Assembly: GCF_016055185.1 (NCBI RefSeq) | Contig: NZ_JAECVR010000003.1 | Location: 62,001-126,000, forward strand | Direction: 5' to 3' | DNA from: Paenactinomyces guangxiensis | Lineage (GTDB): Bacteria; Bacillota; Bacilli; Thermoactinomycetales; Thermoactinomycetaceae | Length of the DNA: 64,000 bases | Shown here: positions 54,065 through 63,254 of the stretch, in pieces | Layout of the letters: each line of letters starts with the position of its first letter | How positions within the stretch are numbered: the first letter of the stretch is position 1 | The notes under the pieces: model-generated | The model's input: only the letters and a program-made list of their open reading frames with translations | Told to the model about the DNA's origin: nothing | The model's database searches: none | Translations under genes and position numbers: made by a program

Positions 54065-55153
54065 CTAATTTTTTCCCTGCAGCAGTACCAGAAACTGTTC
54101 ACCCATCGCCCGGGGGTGAATCAATTGCCGGATGGCTCTGCTCCGTTTTGCTGCCGGTCCAAACGGATCACTGACCGGGTCCGGCGGCCAAAGATCAAGA
54201 ATCCCCGCTTCCAGCAAAAAGCGGGACTGCGTCAGACAGGAATGGGTGGCAAGCCCCCATCTCTCCCCCCATTTTTGTAAAGCTTCAAAATTCACATGGC
54301 TGGTGATATCCATCTCACCGGGGTGAGAAAGCGGATCTGAAAACAACTGATGCCTGCGGTAGGACCGTAGTGTACCGTCCCGCCGCTGCAACAATTCATC
54401 CGTATTCCCGCCATAATCGATGGTACAAAGATACCCTTTTTTCATCCAGGTGGCAACCTCTTGCAGCCATTGGTGTGCGGCAAGATTGACCTCAATCGTT
54501 TGCCCGTCCGCCAGTTCAAGATGGAAGGCCGTGAGATATTCATAAATCCCGGCAGTTGATAAAGGTCCCCACTTTTTAACCAGTTTGCCGGAGCAGGAGT
54601 CCCATGCGACGTACCCTTCACAAAGTTGTCCCTTCTCTTTTTTTATCTGATGGACAGGAAAAGCGTCAACCAGTTCATTACTATAGATCACGCTAAAAGG
54701 ATAAACGGGGATCTCCCGGATGTGTTCCACCCAGCGGATCAAAAAAGGGGATTTCGCGAGGCGTTCCTGTTGCAGCCTGCGATGATAAGGGCTGATTTCC
54801 ACTACATACAAGTGCAGCTGCTCAGGACCCTGACCTTGCCCAAGCAGGCCCTGCACCATCTGTTCCGTCAAACGCCCGTCTCCAGCTCCCATTTCCACCA
54901 GCGCCCAGGGTTCAGCTTGGCTCATGTTGTCACGCAGGCTGAGAAAATAACGGCTCAACACTTGCCCAAAAATATCACCCACATGGGCGTTGGTAAAAAA
55001 ATCACCGTCCCGCCCCAGCTTGGGGTGCTCCCGGTTATAATAACCCCACTCAGGATGGTACAAAGCGAGTTCCATATAGCGGGAGAAAGGGATCGCCCCG
55101 CCGGGTTCCCGGTTGATCTCGTTTATGATGTGATCCAGCAAGTCCCTTGCCAT
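54065..55153 (-). CDS. SAM-dependent methyltransferase, COG1565/MidA (NDUFAF7-like) family
   Basis: A 362-residue class I methyltransferase. N-terminal AIPFSRYMELALYHPEWGYY; SAM loop VEMGAGDGRLTEQM; IYSNELVDAFPVHQI and TIDYGG are the family segments. The eukaryotic relative methylates a complex I arginine; the bacterial role is unknown. The start was moved to ATG 55153 behind AAAGGAG. It lies 17 nt after the cysteine synthase gene. Confidence 0.9.
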   Translation of the reverse strand: MARDLLDHIINEINREPGGAIPFSRYMELALYHPEWGYYNREHPKLGRDGDFFTNAHVGDIFGQVLSRYFLSLRDNMSQAEPWALVEMGAGDGRLTEQMVQGLLGQGQGPEQLHLYVVEISPYHRRLQQERLAKSPFLIRWVEHIREIPVYPFSVIYSNELVDAFPVHQIKKEKGQLCEGYVAWDSCSGKLVKKWGPLSTAGIYEYLTAFHLELADGQTIEVNLAAHQWLQEVATWMKKGYLCTIDYGGNTDELLQRRDGTLRSYRRHQLFSDPLSHPGEMDITSHVNFEALQKWGERWGLATHSCLTQSRFLLEAGILDLWPPDPVSDPFGPAAKRSRAIRQLIHPRAMGEQFLVLLQGKN

Positions 55154-55170
55154 GCCCGGGCTCCTTTCAC

Positions 55171-56136
55171 TTAAGAGAAAACAGATGTGCTTAAATACCG
55201 CTCCCCGGTATCCGGGGCGATACACAACACCTTTTTCCCCCGCCCCAATCGTCTGGCCACCTGCAGAGCCCCCCAGACCGAGGCACCGGAAGACGGGCCG
55301 ACAAGAATCCCTTCCTGTCTTGCCAAGCGGCGGGTTGTTTCTATCGCATCTTCATCGCTGACATGAAAAATCTCGTCATAGATGTTTTGATTTAAGATCT
55401 GCGGGATAAATCCGGGGCTCGTTCCAGGAATTTGATGGAAACCCGGCTTTCCTCCTGCCAGGACAGGAGAATTTTCAGGCTCAACCACACCGATAAACAG
55501 TCCGGGGAGATGCTCACGTAAATATTCTCCCGTTCCCGTGATCGTTCCTCCGGTTCCCGCTGTTGCCACAAACGCATCCAGTTGCCCTTCCATCTGGCGG
55601 AGGATTTCCGGTCCGGTTGTCAGGCGGTGCACTTCGGGATTGGCCTCATTTTTAAATTGATACGGCATAAAAGAATTGGGGATCTCGTCCATCAACTTTT
55701 CGGCGACGCGAATCGCCCCGGGCATCCGCTCCCCACCCGGTGACAAAACCACTTCTGCTCCATATGCCTTTAAAATGTTAATTCTCTCTTCACTCATGGT
55801 ATCCGGCATCACCAATATCGTGCGATAGGCTCGGGCTGCACCGACCAGAGCAAGCCCGATCCCTGTATTTCCACTGGTTGGCTCAATAATGGTGGCACCC
55901 GGCTTTAAGTATCCTTTTGCTTCGGCAAAGCGAATCATGTTGAAAGCGGTACGATCCTTCACACTGCCGCCCGGGTTCATTTTTTCCAATTTTACATACA
56001 CATCGGACCAGGAAGGCTCTACCAGTCTCCGCAGACGAACCACAGGGGTTTGCCCGATCAGTTCCACGATCCTATCAGCTGTTCTGGCACAGGGCATTTT
56101 TTTCTTTTCTACTCGCTCGTCACCGGACCTGTCCAT
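55171..56136 (-). CDS. Cysteine synthase family PLP enzyme
   Basis: A 321-residue beta-family PLP enzyme. PLP lysine Lys60 in NPGGSVKDRTA; EPTSGNTGIGLA substrate loop; TAGTGGTITG phosphate loop; PSSGAS near the C-terminus. Makes cysteine from O-acetylserine (or a related reaction). The start ATG 56136 has AAAGGAGG 9 nt upstream and overlaps the end of the rhodanese gene by 28 nt, indicating coupling. Confidence 0.92.
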   Translation of the reverse strand: MDRSGDERVEKKKMPCARTADRIVELIGQTPVVRLRRLVEPSWSDVYVKLEKMNPGGSVKDRTAFNMIRFAEAKGYLKPGATIIEPTSGNTGIGLALVGAARAYRTILVMPDTMSEERINILKAYGAEVVLSPGGERMPGAIRVAEKLMDEIPNSFMPYQFKNEANPEVHRLTTGPEILRQMEGQLDAFVATAGTGGTITGTGEYLREHLPGLFIGVVEPENSPVLAGGKPGFHQIPGTSPGFIPQILNQNIYDEIFHVSDEDAIETTRRLARQEGILVGPSSGASVWGALQVARRLGRGKKVLCIAPDTGERYLSTSVFS

Positions 56137-56432
56137 TCCAGCATTCCTCCTTTAAGGTTATATAAATGGGAAAAGCCTTCTTTGGACAGGACATGCGCAG
56201 CCATCACGCTGCGGCGGCCGCTGCGGCAAATCAGAAGGATGTTTTGCTCCTTATAAGGATTAAGCTCGGCAAAACGCTCCTCCATCTGGTCGTGCGGAAT
56301 ATGAATCGCATTGGGAATATGGCCTTCCCGAAACTCTTCATCTGTGCGTACATCGACGAGGATATAGCGGTTCAACTCTTTGTCGGCTGTCCGGCTCAAT
56401 TCGCCGGCTTCGATATCCTGATATTTTCCCAC
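56109..56432 (-). CDS. Single-domain rhodanese
   Basis: A 107-residue rhodanese-like sulfurtransferase. Active-site loop CRSGRRS after ILLI; VDVRTDEEFREGHIPNAIHIP upstream. Probably passes sulfane sulfur or handles persulfide in the cysteine/thiol context. The start was moved to GTG 56432, 8 nt after AAGGAG. It overlaps the cysteine synthase start. Confidence 0.9.
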   Translation of the reverse strand: MGKYQDIEAGELSRTADKELNRYILVDVRTDEEFREGHIPNAIHIPHDQMEERFAELNPYKEQNILLICRSGRRSVMAAHVLSKEGFSHLYNLKGGMLEWTGPVTSE

Positions 56433-56447
56433 ATCAATCACTCCTTT

Positions 56448-56981
56448 TTATTTCTGTGGCAAGACGGAATTGATATATACCTCCAGCTGGTTTACATTGA
56501 GTTGGCCTTCAATCTTCTTTCTGATCACACCCTGAGGATCGATAAAAAATGAACTTGGAATCGGCTTAATGCCGTACAGGTTCACCACATCCCGGTTTCG
56601 GTCCATCCAAATCGGAAAAGTAAGACTGTACTGTCTGGCAAACGAAGCTGCGGCCACATCCGTTTCGGCAATGTTAACAGCAACGATTTCAAACCCGCTG
56701 CCTTTATATTTTTCGTACATCTGTTGCATGGCAGGCATTTCCGTCCGGCACGGCTTACACCAGGTACCCCAGAAATTAAGCATCACCGCTTTGCCCCTTA
56801 ACTGGCTCAGTTTCATCTCTTTTCCGTCCAGAGTGGTCAATTGAAAGTCAGGCGCTTTGTCCCCTGCCTGCGGGACTTCTGATTTTCCCTGCTGAATCGC
56901 CTGATACAAAGCAACACCAATGATCACGACCATCACAAAAAAAAGAATACGCCGGACCCAGTATCTCGTTTGTTTGTTCAT
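56448..56981 (-). CDS. resA: ResA-like membrane-anchored thioredoxin
   Basis: A 177-residue protein: N-terminal membrane anchor (about 11-29), then a thioredoxin fold outside the membrane with redox site WCKPC and the downstream cis-proline segment IKPIPSSFFID. It resembles ResA, which reduces apocytochrome c. It lies near ccdA and a second paralog. Confidence 0.9.
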   Translation of the reverse strand: MNKQTRYWVRRILFFVMVVIIGVALYQAIQQGKSEVPQAGDKAPDFQLTTLDGKEMKLSQLRGKAVMLNFWGTWCKPCRTEMPAMQQMYEKYKGSGFEIVAVNIAETDVAAASFARQYSLTFPIWMDRNRDVVNLYGIKPIPSSFFIDPQGVIRKKIEGQLNVNQLEVYINSVLPQK

Positions 56982-57149
56982 AGCACCACCTGTTCCTACT
57001 CTAAGATTGTAGCAAAAAAGAAAGAAATTGTCCGTTCTTCAGTAACCGATTGAGCAGTTAACAACACCGGGATGAAAGCCATCTGATTGGTGCCGATCGG
57101 GAACGAGGAAGAAATCCTGCCCTCCCTTTTAGTTACACACACTATCCAA

Positions 57150-57182
57150 GAAAAAAAGCTGAAATGGCGTCCACTTCAGCTA
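57150..57182 (-). terminator. Terminator of ccdA
   Basis: Minus strand: AGCTGAA with TTCAGCT followed by seven Ts; the stem begins at the ccdA stop codon. Confidence 0.85.
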
Positions 57183-57893
57183 AAACCCTGTAAAACCCCC
57201 GGTCAGTTGGGTGAACCAGCTAATAATCGCCGTCATCTGATTGGTGTAAAGCAAAATCCCGAAAAACACCATCAGCCCGCCTCCCACTTTCATCACCCGG
57301 GACGAATATTTTAAAATCCAACGGGTCCGCCCCACAAAAAAGGCCATGATGAAAAAGGGGATCGCGAAGCCGAGTGTATAAGCCGTGATATAGGCAAAAC
57401 CCAATTCAGGGTTCACTGTTACCAGCGATAAGACAGCCAGCAAGATAGGACCGATACAAGGTGTCCAACCCGCAGCAAACCCGATACCGATCAATGTAGA
57501 TCCGAAATAGCTAAATCCCTTCTTCGTCACCTGCCATTTTTTCTCACGCATCAGAAACCGCGGCTGGAAGATCCCCATCAGAAAAAGTCCCATTACAGCA
57601 ATCAAGATGCCACCGAGCATACGGATCATGTCCCGGTATTCGATAAACAACTGACCCAGCTTGCTAAATGTGAACCCTAAAGCATAGAAAACGAGGGAAA
57701 AACCGAGGATGAAAAAAAGCGTATGCAGCAACGTCAGCTTTTGCACCTCACGGGACCGCTCCGACTCTTTTAACTGAGCGACGGATACCCCTGTAATATA
57801 AGAAAGATATGACGGATAGAGCGGCAAACAACATGGGGAGATAAAAGAGAGGACCCCCGCTCCAAATGCCAGCCACCATGTGACATTCTCCAT
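57180..57893 (-). CDS. ccdA: CcdA, thiol-disulfide electron carrier
   Basis: A 237-residue, six-helix membrane protein moving reducing power across the membrane. Two conserved cysteine sites: FISPCCLPLYPSYLSYITG in helix 1 and GFAAGWTPCIGPIL in helix 4. It feeds ResA-type thioredoxins for cytochrome c maturation and spore synthesis. 27 nt after the second thioredoxin gene. Confidence 0.94.
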   Translation of the reverse strand: MENVTWWLAFGAGVLSFISPCCLPLYPSYLSYITGVSVAQLKESERSREVQKLTLLHTLFFILGFSLVFYALGFTFSKLGQLFIEYRDMIRMLGGILIAVMGLFLMGIFQPRFLMREKKWQVTKKGFSYFGSTLIGIGFAAGWTPCIGPILLAVLSLVTVNPELGFAYITAYTLGFAIPFFIMAFFVGRTRWILKYSSRVMKVGGGLMVFFGILLYTNQMTAIISWFTQLTGGFTGF

Positions 57894-57920
57894 CCAACTC
57901 CCCTCACTTCCCGGATGATT

Positions 57921-58526
57921 TTATTCTGTAATCTCTTTTAACATCTTTTCTATCTGGCCTTTGGTCATCTCTCCGCGATGAATTTGCATAATCGTTCCAT
58001 CCGGAGCGACAACATACGTCATAGGGACACCCAGGACTCCGTACTGATCCATCCCCACTGTTTTCCGCCCGGAATCTGCCCGATCCATCAAGACAGGAAA
58101 CGTATAGTTATTTGTCCGCAGGTAATCATATACAGCTTCTTCATCTTGTTCCGTTTCTGTTTCATTGACCATCAGGAAGTTGACTTTGTCCTTATACCGT
58201 TCATATGCTTCCTGGAATTCAGGCATCTCCCGCTGGCAAGGCCCGCACCAGGAAGCCCAGAAGTTGACGACCGAAGGCTTTCCATTGTTTTTATATAGCT
58301 CTGCCTTCTTGCCATCCAGAGTATTCAGAGTAAAATTGGGAGCACAAAACCCTTCTTCTGCCCGAACCTCTCCTTTACCCTCCAAACAATGGGCGGCTTG
58401 CTGTTTTCCCTGGTTCTGAGAGCGGGCAATTCCCTTCTCCTCCGGCCAGTTCAACCAGATTGTAATGATCACTGCCCCAAAGATGAGAAGCAGAATGATC
58501 CCGTTCCGCAGTTTCATCGTTTTCAA
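57921..58526 (-). CDS. Second ResA/TlpA-like membrane thioredoxin
   Basis: A 201-residue anchored thioredoxin: membrane helix near the N-terminus, redox site WCGPC in NFWASWCGPCQREMP, cis-proline segment LGVPMTYVV. A linker cysteine pair (about 50 and 63) precedes the fold. Sits immediately upstream of ccdA, so it is its likely partner. Start uncertain: TTG 58526 is best spaced from GGAGG; ATG 58529 abuts it. Confidence 0.86.
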   Translation of the reverse strand: MKTMKLRNGIILLLIFGAVIITIWLNWPEEKGIARSQNQGKQQAAHCLEGKGEVRAEEGFCAPNFTLNTLDGKKAELYKNNGKPSVVNFWASWCGPCQREMPEFQEAYERYKDKVNFLMVNETETEQDEEAVYDYLRTNNYTFPVLMDRADSGRKTVGMDQYGVLGVPMTYVVAPDGTIMQIHRGEMTKGQIEKMLKEITE

Positions 58527-58692
58527 CATCCCCCTCCATCTTATCCGGAAAATAAAGTACATCTCCTCAACAATTATGAAACATTTGTTGCACTCATAAA
58601 CCAAACTGAAAAAAGATGTCCAAAATCTACCGTTCATTGTAACACAGAATGGGAAGCTTGGATTCCCGCCGTAAAAACTTTCGCAAATAGAT

Positions 58693-58718
58693 AAAAACAC
58701 AGGGACCGCTCCCTGTGC
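58693..58718 (-). terminator. Terminator of the MBL-fold hydrolase gene
   Basis: Minus strand: CACAGGGA with TCCCTGTG, followed by TTTTTATC. Confidence 0.88.
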
Positions 58719-58729
58719 TTTGTTGCTGC

Positions 58730-59365
58730 TCAGATCCTGCCAGTCACAAACGGGTTTCTGTCTTGCTCTCTGCCAATCGTTGTTTCCGGCCCGTGCCCGC
58801 ACAAGACACGCGTTTCTTCAGGCATCTCCATCAAATGCCGATGAATGGAATCCATGAGTGTGTCATAGTTACCACCCGGCAGATCCGTCCTTCCAATCGA
58901 ATCTTTAAAAAGAACATCGCCGCTAAAAATCACCGATCCCCATACATATGTAACACTTCCCGGTGAATGCCCCGGAGTGTGCAGAACTTGAAAGGTTTCC
59001 TCTAACAAAGTGAGAGATTCGCCACCCTGCAACACGTGTTCGGCGGGGCGGCAACGAATGGCGGGTAAACCAGGCCACAGGCCGGATCCGTTCTGATCAG
59101 GATCTGCCAGCCAATTTGCTTCTGCTTGATGAAGATAAACAGGCGAACCACTCAACTTGCGCACTTCCTCTAAACCGCCAATATGATCAAAATGGGCGTG
59201 AGTTAACAGGACCGCCTCAATCTGCAACTCCAGCTCTTTGATGCGATTCACTAACGAAGCAGGTTCCATCCCCGGATCAACCACTATTCCCTTTCCTTTT
59301 TCCCTGTCGTATACAAGATAAGCATTGGTCATCACGGGACCTAAAACAAAAGTTTCAACATTCAT
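58730..59365 (-). CDS. yqgX: MBL-fold metallo-hydrolase (YqgX, glyoxalase II-like)
   Basis: A 211-residue metallo-beta-lactamase-fold hydrolase. Metal ligands in THAHFDHIGG, HTPGHSPGS, SGDVLF and the terminal CGHGP. YqgX relatives act on hydroxyacyl-bacillithiol or glutathione thioesters, fitting a bacillithiol producer (bshC in this window). ATG 59365 has GGGGAGG 7 nt upstream. Confidence 0.92.
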   Translation of the reverse strand: MNVETFVLGPVMTNAYLVYDREKGKGIVVDPGMEPASLVNRIKELELQIEAVLLTHAHFDHIGGLEEVRKLSGSPVYLHQAEANWLADPDQNGSGLWPGLPAIRCRPAEHVLQGGESLTLLEETFQVLHTPGHSPGSVTYVWGSVIFSGDVLFKDSIGRTDLPGGNYDTLMDSIHRHLMEMPEETRVLCGHGPETTIGREQDRNPFVTGRI

Positions 59366-59495
59366 CAATGACCCTCCCCATCGGCTGATGCCTTCATTCT
59401 ACACCGAACCGATTTTTTTGCTCTTCAAAATCAGTACATTCTTTTTTATCACAAGGACAAACTAAACACAAACCGCTAAGAAAGGACGACTTTGG

Positions 59496-60083
59496 ATGAA
59501 ACCTTTATTAAAGTGGTTTGGGGTGATAAATATTTTTCTGCTGGCATTGTGTGGTTGTCAGCCTGAAAACAAGCCGCCGGCAAACGAATCTGCCCCCCGG
59601 GCAGGGCAACAGATCTCCTACACACAAAGGGTCCGGCAAACGGCACCCAATCAGCCTGTTGACAGATCCCCGCAAGCGGTGGCCCAGCGAATGGTCAACC
59701 TTGCTGTAAGCGTACCCCAAGTCCGTAATGCCACAGCTATTTCGCTTGGAAGATACACGATTGTAGGGATTGATGTCGACCCTGCTCTCGACCGCGGACG
59801 TGTAGGTACCATCAAGTACACAGTGGCACAGGCCCTCCAGGAAGATCCGCAGGGCTCACGCGCTCTGGTCACCGCTGATGTCGATCTGGTGCAACGCATC
59901 CGTGAGTTGAACGATGATTTGAGAAATGGACGCCCGGTGGGTGGAATAATGGATGAGCTGGCGGAAATCGCCGCACGCATCTCCCCCCAACCATCTAAAG
60001 AAGTAAAACAGCGCGAGGAAGCTCCCAACAAAATCAATCAAGAACGAATGAACCAATCCCCGAACGCTCCCGCGCGCCAATAA
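59496..60083 (+). CDS. ylaJ: YlaJ/YhcN-family sporulation lipoprotein
   Basis: A 195-residue lipoprotein: signal peptide with lipobox LCGC (Cys21), proline/glutamine-rich linker, then the YhcN/YlaJ domain (RMVNLAVSVPQVRNATAISLGRYTIVGIDVD, key pattern of two short beta-alpha units) and a polar tail. Family members occur in the spore membrane or cortex and affect germination. It is followed by a strong terminator. Confidence 0.9.
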   Translation: MKPLLKWFGVINIFLLALCGCQPENKPPANESAPRAGQQISYTQRVRQTAPNQPVDRSPQAVAQRMVNLAVSVPQVRNATAISLGRYTIVGIDVDPALDRGRVGTIKYTVAQALQEDPQGSRALVTADVDLVQRIRELNDDLRNGRPVGGIMDELAEIAARISPQPSKEVKQREEAPNKINQERMNQSPNAPARQ

Positions 60084-60091
60084 CTGCTGAA

Positions 60092-60135
60092 AACCAACAA
60101 AGCGAGGCAATCTCAACTCACTTTGTTGGTTTTTT
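60092..60135 (+). terminator. Terminator of ylaJ
   Basis: CCAACAAAG with CTTTGTTGG (perfect 9-bp stem), followed by TTTTTT. Confidence 0.92.
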
Positions 60136-60330
60136 GACTTGCGCTAGAGCAAACTTTTAGAAAGAAGGGAAGAAACGAATAGCTCCGTTACCTCAGTTTA
60201 CTGCCCCATCCTCACTCTGATATAGTATACTAACCAATATGGAAGGAAAGGATAAGCAGATGGAAATAAATGGTCCAGTTCATCTTTTCTTTGATCCATG
60301 TACATAACAACGGCAAAGGAAGTTTCCAAC

Positions 60331-60564
60331 ATGAAAGTGATTTGCATTTTATGCGACCAACCGTTTATCCCGGATAAGTTCACTGAAAAAAAGTTGCGTA
60401 AGCATCCGCACCGCATCCAGCTGTGTCCTGACTGCTATGTTCGCATTAAAAATCAAGTTCTAAAGCGGCAGCGCCATCAACAGGAAGATCCGCCAACGGC
60501 TGAAGCACGTGCGGCCCAGACGCCCGAACTGCACGAAGAGACCAATCTTTATTCAAATGATTGA
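60331..60564 (+). CDS. ylaI: YlaI-like DUF2197 zinc-ribbon protein
   Basis: A 77-residue protein with two CxxC pairs: MKVICILCDQ and IQLCPDCYVRI, separated by KKLRKHPHR, as in Bacillus YlaI. Probably binds zinc and a nucleic acid or protein; role unknown. Start ATG 60331 has AAAGGAAG 8 nt upstream; the longer frame lacks support. Its 3' end overlaps the convergent gene at 60549 by 16 nt. Confidence 0.85.
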   Translation: MKVICILCDQPFIPDKFTEKKLRKHPHRIQLCPDCYVRIKNQVLKRQRHQQEDPPTAEARAAQTPELHEETNLYSND

Positions 60565-60830
60565 TTGTACTTTGGTTCCGCTAAAATATCTTTTAGTAAT
60601 TTTTCGGCCGCCTCCCGCGGGTATGTTTGCGATTTTGCCGACCCGTTCTGTTCATACTTGATCACATAGTGATCTCCATCGATCTTTTTTTCCAGCTTTT
60701 CCACCTGGTGATCTTCCCTCAGTATCTCTTCAAAGAACAGGACCGTATCGCGGGCTGAACGATCGCTGGATCTTGCTTCCCAAACAATTTGAATTTGCAA
60801 CCAATTAAAAAGAGCATCCGTCAATTGCAA
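60549..60830 (-). CDS. Hypothetical protein, about 93 residues
   Basis: A soluble alpha/beta-looking protein, no family recognised. It has an N-terminal amphipathic part (DALFNWLQIQIVWEAR) and a charged C-terminus. Start chosen at TTG 60830, 6 nt after AGGGGGG; the longer frame start has no ribosome-binding site. It overlaps the upstream gene end by 26 nt, so the two are probably coupled. Convergent with ylaI. Confidence 0.65.
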   Translation of the reverse strand: MQLTDALFNWLQIQIVWEARSSDRSARDTVLFFEEILREDHQVEKLEKKIDGDHYVIKYEQNGSAKSQTYPREAAEKLLKDILAEPKYNQSFE

Positions 60831-61257
60831 GCGAATCCCCCCTATGATCATTCATTAATGCCAGTACATAATATTCCGCCTGCCACCACCGGGTAATCTG
60901 CCGGCAGAGCGGATCTCTGTCCCACAATTCGAACTCCTCTGCTTCCTGCAGCATCTTCCGGGCTTCAGGTGGAGGAATCAGGCGGGAAAGCCATTGTTTT
61001 GCGCAGGGGGAAAGAGCGAACGGCTTCCCGTCCAGCACCACATTATGCGAGGGGAGAGAGAATGTTAAGCTGCATTCCGCTTTCCCCTCTGTTTGCAAAA
61101 GCAAAGAGGCTTTAAAAGGAATCAGTAAGCGGGGATGAATCCTTGCCAGAAAGCGGAGCAATTCCCGGCAATCCTCTTCCCTCGATTCCAGGTGCTTCCC
61201 GCCCAGGACAGGTGGATCAGTCGGCTGAAACGGAACAAACCAGTACGTTTTCCCCAT
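60805..61257 (-). CDS. Hypothetical protein, 150 residues
   Basis: A soluble protein with no family recognised; the N-terminus MGKTYWFVPFQPTD is well formed and several W/P residues recur (WFVPF, WLSRLIPPP, ITRWWQAEYYVLAL). ATG with GGAGG 7 nt upstream. It lies between a YlaH-type gene and the hypothetical gene at 60549, apparently in one operon with them. Confidence 0.72.
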   Translation of the reverse strand: MGKTYWFVPFQPTDPPVLGGKHLESREEDCRELLRFLARIHPRLLIPFKASLLLQTEGKAECSLTFSLPSHNVVLDGKPFALSPCAKQWLSRLIPPPEARKMLQEAEEFELWDRDPLCRQITRWWQAEYYVLALMNDHRGDSLAIDGCSF

Positions 61258-61269
61258 GAGACACCCTCC

Positions 61270-61557
61270 TCACTGTTGCCCGGATGGTTTCCTCTTGCTG
61301 TAATAGAGTCTTACTCTGGTAATGATGATCAAAATGACTGTGGCAAACAAAGCGGGAATAATCGGCAGACCCATATAGTGAAACAGTGCCAACAGCAAAC
61401 AGCCCAATGCCAGAACCACATAGACGACCAAACTTTTAAGGATCGGCAATTTGCGGGCAAACGCAGTTTTATAAATAATTCCTGTCAAAACTAAAATAAT
61501 CACATAAATGGCAAGCGGAGAAAGCCCGTCCAGCCAGGCTTTAATGGCATCAAGCAA
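61270..61557 (-). CDS. ylaH: YlaH-like membrane protein
   Basis: A 95-residue protein with three hydrophobic helices. The core YKTAFARKLPILKSLVVYVVLALGC closely follows Bacillus YlaH; a basic tail ends it. Function unknown. Start TTG with GAGGAGG upstream. Its presence beside ylaI/ylaJ supports the yla-cluster assignment. Confidence 0.85.
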   Translation of the reverse strand: MLDAIKAWLDGLSPLAIYVIILVLTGIIYKTAFARKLPILKSLVVYVVLALGCLLLALFHYMGLPIIPALFATVILIIITRVRLYYSKRKPSGQQ

Positions 61558-61574
61558 ACAAATTCCTCCTCTTT

Positions 61575-62417
61575 TTACCGACCTGTGTGTGAACGCAGTT
61601 GATGCAGATACTGAATTTCTTCTGCATACTCTCTTTCATCATCAACAGGGGTTTCCAGAATCACGGGCAATCCCTCCAATTGGGGGGCACGTAAAAACAG
61701 CGATAAACTTTCCGCCCCAATTTCCCCTTTTCCAATCTTCTCATGGCGGTCTTTACGGCTGTTATAAGGAGCCTTACTATCATTAAAATGAATGGCGACC
61801 AGATCACTCAAGTATCCGCTGGATTCAGCTTCGTGCATAAAGTCGGCAAATGTATCCTGAGACCAGGCTCCCGCCGCAAATCCGTGGCAGGTATCGAAAC
61901 AAAAACCGATCTTTTCAGGATAATCGGTCGCATTGCGGATTTCTACCAGCTCCTGGATGGTCAAGCCCAGCTCGCTGCCCTGTCCCGCCGTATTTTCCAA
62001 TAACAGCCTTGTATCTCCTTCATGATCGGACAGGATCAGATTAAGCGTCTCAACCATCCGTTTTCTTCCGTATTCTTCACCTTCACCGACATGCTTGCCG
62101 CAGTGAACCACCGCCCCCACTGCCCCAAAAGCTTCGGCAATGCGTAAATCCTCTTTAATGGAGCGAATCGTCACTTCATGCAAATCTTCTTTCGGTGTTG
62201 ACAGATTGGTGATGTAAGGGGTGTGGGTTACCAATGTAATACCATGTTCTTCACAAAAGGCTCTTCCCCTGTCCGCATCTGCAAAATCTATTTTTTTCGG
62301 CCTCAGACTGCGAGGGCTTTTCGTGAAAACTTGAAATGATTCCGCCCCAAGCTCACGGGCCCGGACCGCTGCCTTGTAAAAGCCTTTGCCTACACTGATA
62401 TGGCATCCGAATTGCAA
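61575..62417 (-). CDS. nfo: Endonuclease IV (apurinic/apyrimidinic)
   Basis: A 280-residue zinc-dependent TIM-barrel AP endonuclease of base-excision repair. Metal ligands and signatures: FGCHISVGKG, VVHCGKHVGEG, LLENTAGQG, FCFDTCHGFAAG, IHFNDSKAPY and the terminal ETPVDDEREY. Start TTG with GGAGGG 7 nt upstream. B. subtilis uses a YqfS homolog in spore DNA repair. Confidence 0.96.
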   Translation of the reverse strand: MQFGCHISVGKGFYKAAVRARELGAESFQVFTKSPRSLRPKKIDFADADRGRAFCEEHGITLVTHTPYITNLSTPKEDLHEVTIRSIKEDLRIAEAFGAVGAVVHCGKHVGEGEEYGRKRMVETLNLILSDHEGDTRLLLENTAGQGSELGLTIQELVEIRNATDYPEKIGFCFDTCHGFAAGAWSQDTFADFMHEAESSGYLSDLVAIHFNDSKAPYNSRKDRHEKIGKGEIGAESLSLFLRAPQLEGLPVILETPVDDEREYAEEIQYLHQLRSHTGR

Positions 62418-62440
62418 ATTTTTTCCCTCCTGTTAACAGA

Positions 62441-62464
62441 AAAAAGCGCCTTTCCCGGGCGCCA
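62441..62464 (-). terminator. Terminator of the GDPD gene
   Basis: Minus strand: GCGCC with GGCGC and a 7-nt loop, followed by TTTTTT. Confidence 0.7.
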
Positions 62465-62512
62465 AAAGTGACCTTGTTTCATCATACCACTTCTATTTCA
62501 TCTGCTGCAACT

Positions 62513-63241
62513 TCACTCTCCGGAGCGAATGAGTTTCATCAAGCGATCCGGTACATTGGTGATAATCGCATCCACATTCGCAGCGATCAGCCTGCTCATT
62601 TCGCCAGGGTCATCAACGGTATAGGGCCGGACCTGAATGCCGTGGGTATGGCATCCGGCAATCACTTCGTCCGCCGCCGCCAGATAAAAGGGGTGAATGG
62701 CGGACACGCCAAGATGTTTTGCATAGACCCAGGGTTCATATAAGCCGGCCGCATAAAGGGCCCCCAGTTGCCAATCAGGGCGGTACAGTTTGAAGTAACG
62801 CAAACTATAGTGATTAAATGAGGAGATGATGACCCGCTTCTGCAGGGCAAACCGTTCAACCTCTTTAGCCACCTTCTCTTCGATTCCCGGATAGCGGAAC
62901 ACATTATTTTTAAGCTCAATATTGAGCCGCAGCCCGGTATCTTTGATCAGCTCCAGTGTTTCCGCAAGGGTTGGAATCCTTTCCCCCGCATATGCTTCCG
63001 CAAACCAATTTCCACTATCCAGCTCCTTGATCTGCGGCAGGGTAAAATCCTTCACCCAACCTGTGCCATCCGTTGTACGGTCAACCTTTTCATCATGGAT
63101 GACCACAATCTCCCCGTCCCGGGTCATATGAACATCCAATTCAATTCCATCCGCCCCGGCATCGATTGCCATCCGGAATGCTGCCAGTGTATTTTCCGGT
63201 GCGATGGCAGAAAAGCCCCGGTGGGCAAACACTTTTGTCAT
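62513..63241 (-). CDS. Glycerophosphodiester phosphodiesterase
   Basis: A 242-residue cytoplasmic GDPD. Catalytic and metal residues: HRGFSAIAPENT, ELDVHMTRDGEIVVIHD and the late VRPYTVDD. It releases glycerol-3-phosphate from phospholipid headgroups; no signal peptide. The start was moved to ATG 63241 (AGGTG 6 nt upstream). Confidence 0.93.
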   Translation of the reverse strand: MTKVFAHRGFSAIAPENTLAAFRMAIDAGADGIELDVHMTRDGEIVVIHDEKVDRTTDGTGWVKDFTLPQIKELDSGNWFAEAYAGERIPTLAETLELIKDTGLRLNIELKNNVFRYPGIEEKVAKEVERFALQKRVIISSFNHYSLRYFKLYRPDWQLGALYAAGLYEPWVYAKHLGVSAIHPFYLAAADEVIAGCHTHGIQVRPYTVDDPGEMSRLIAANVDAIITNVPDRLMKLIRSGE

Positions 63242-63254
63242 TTTTTTCACCTGT

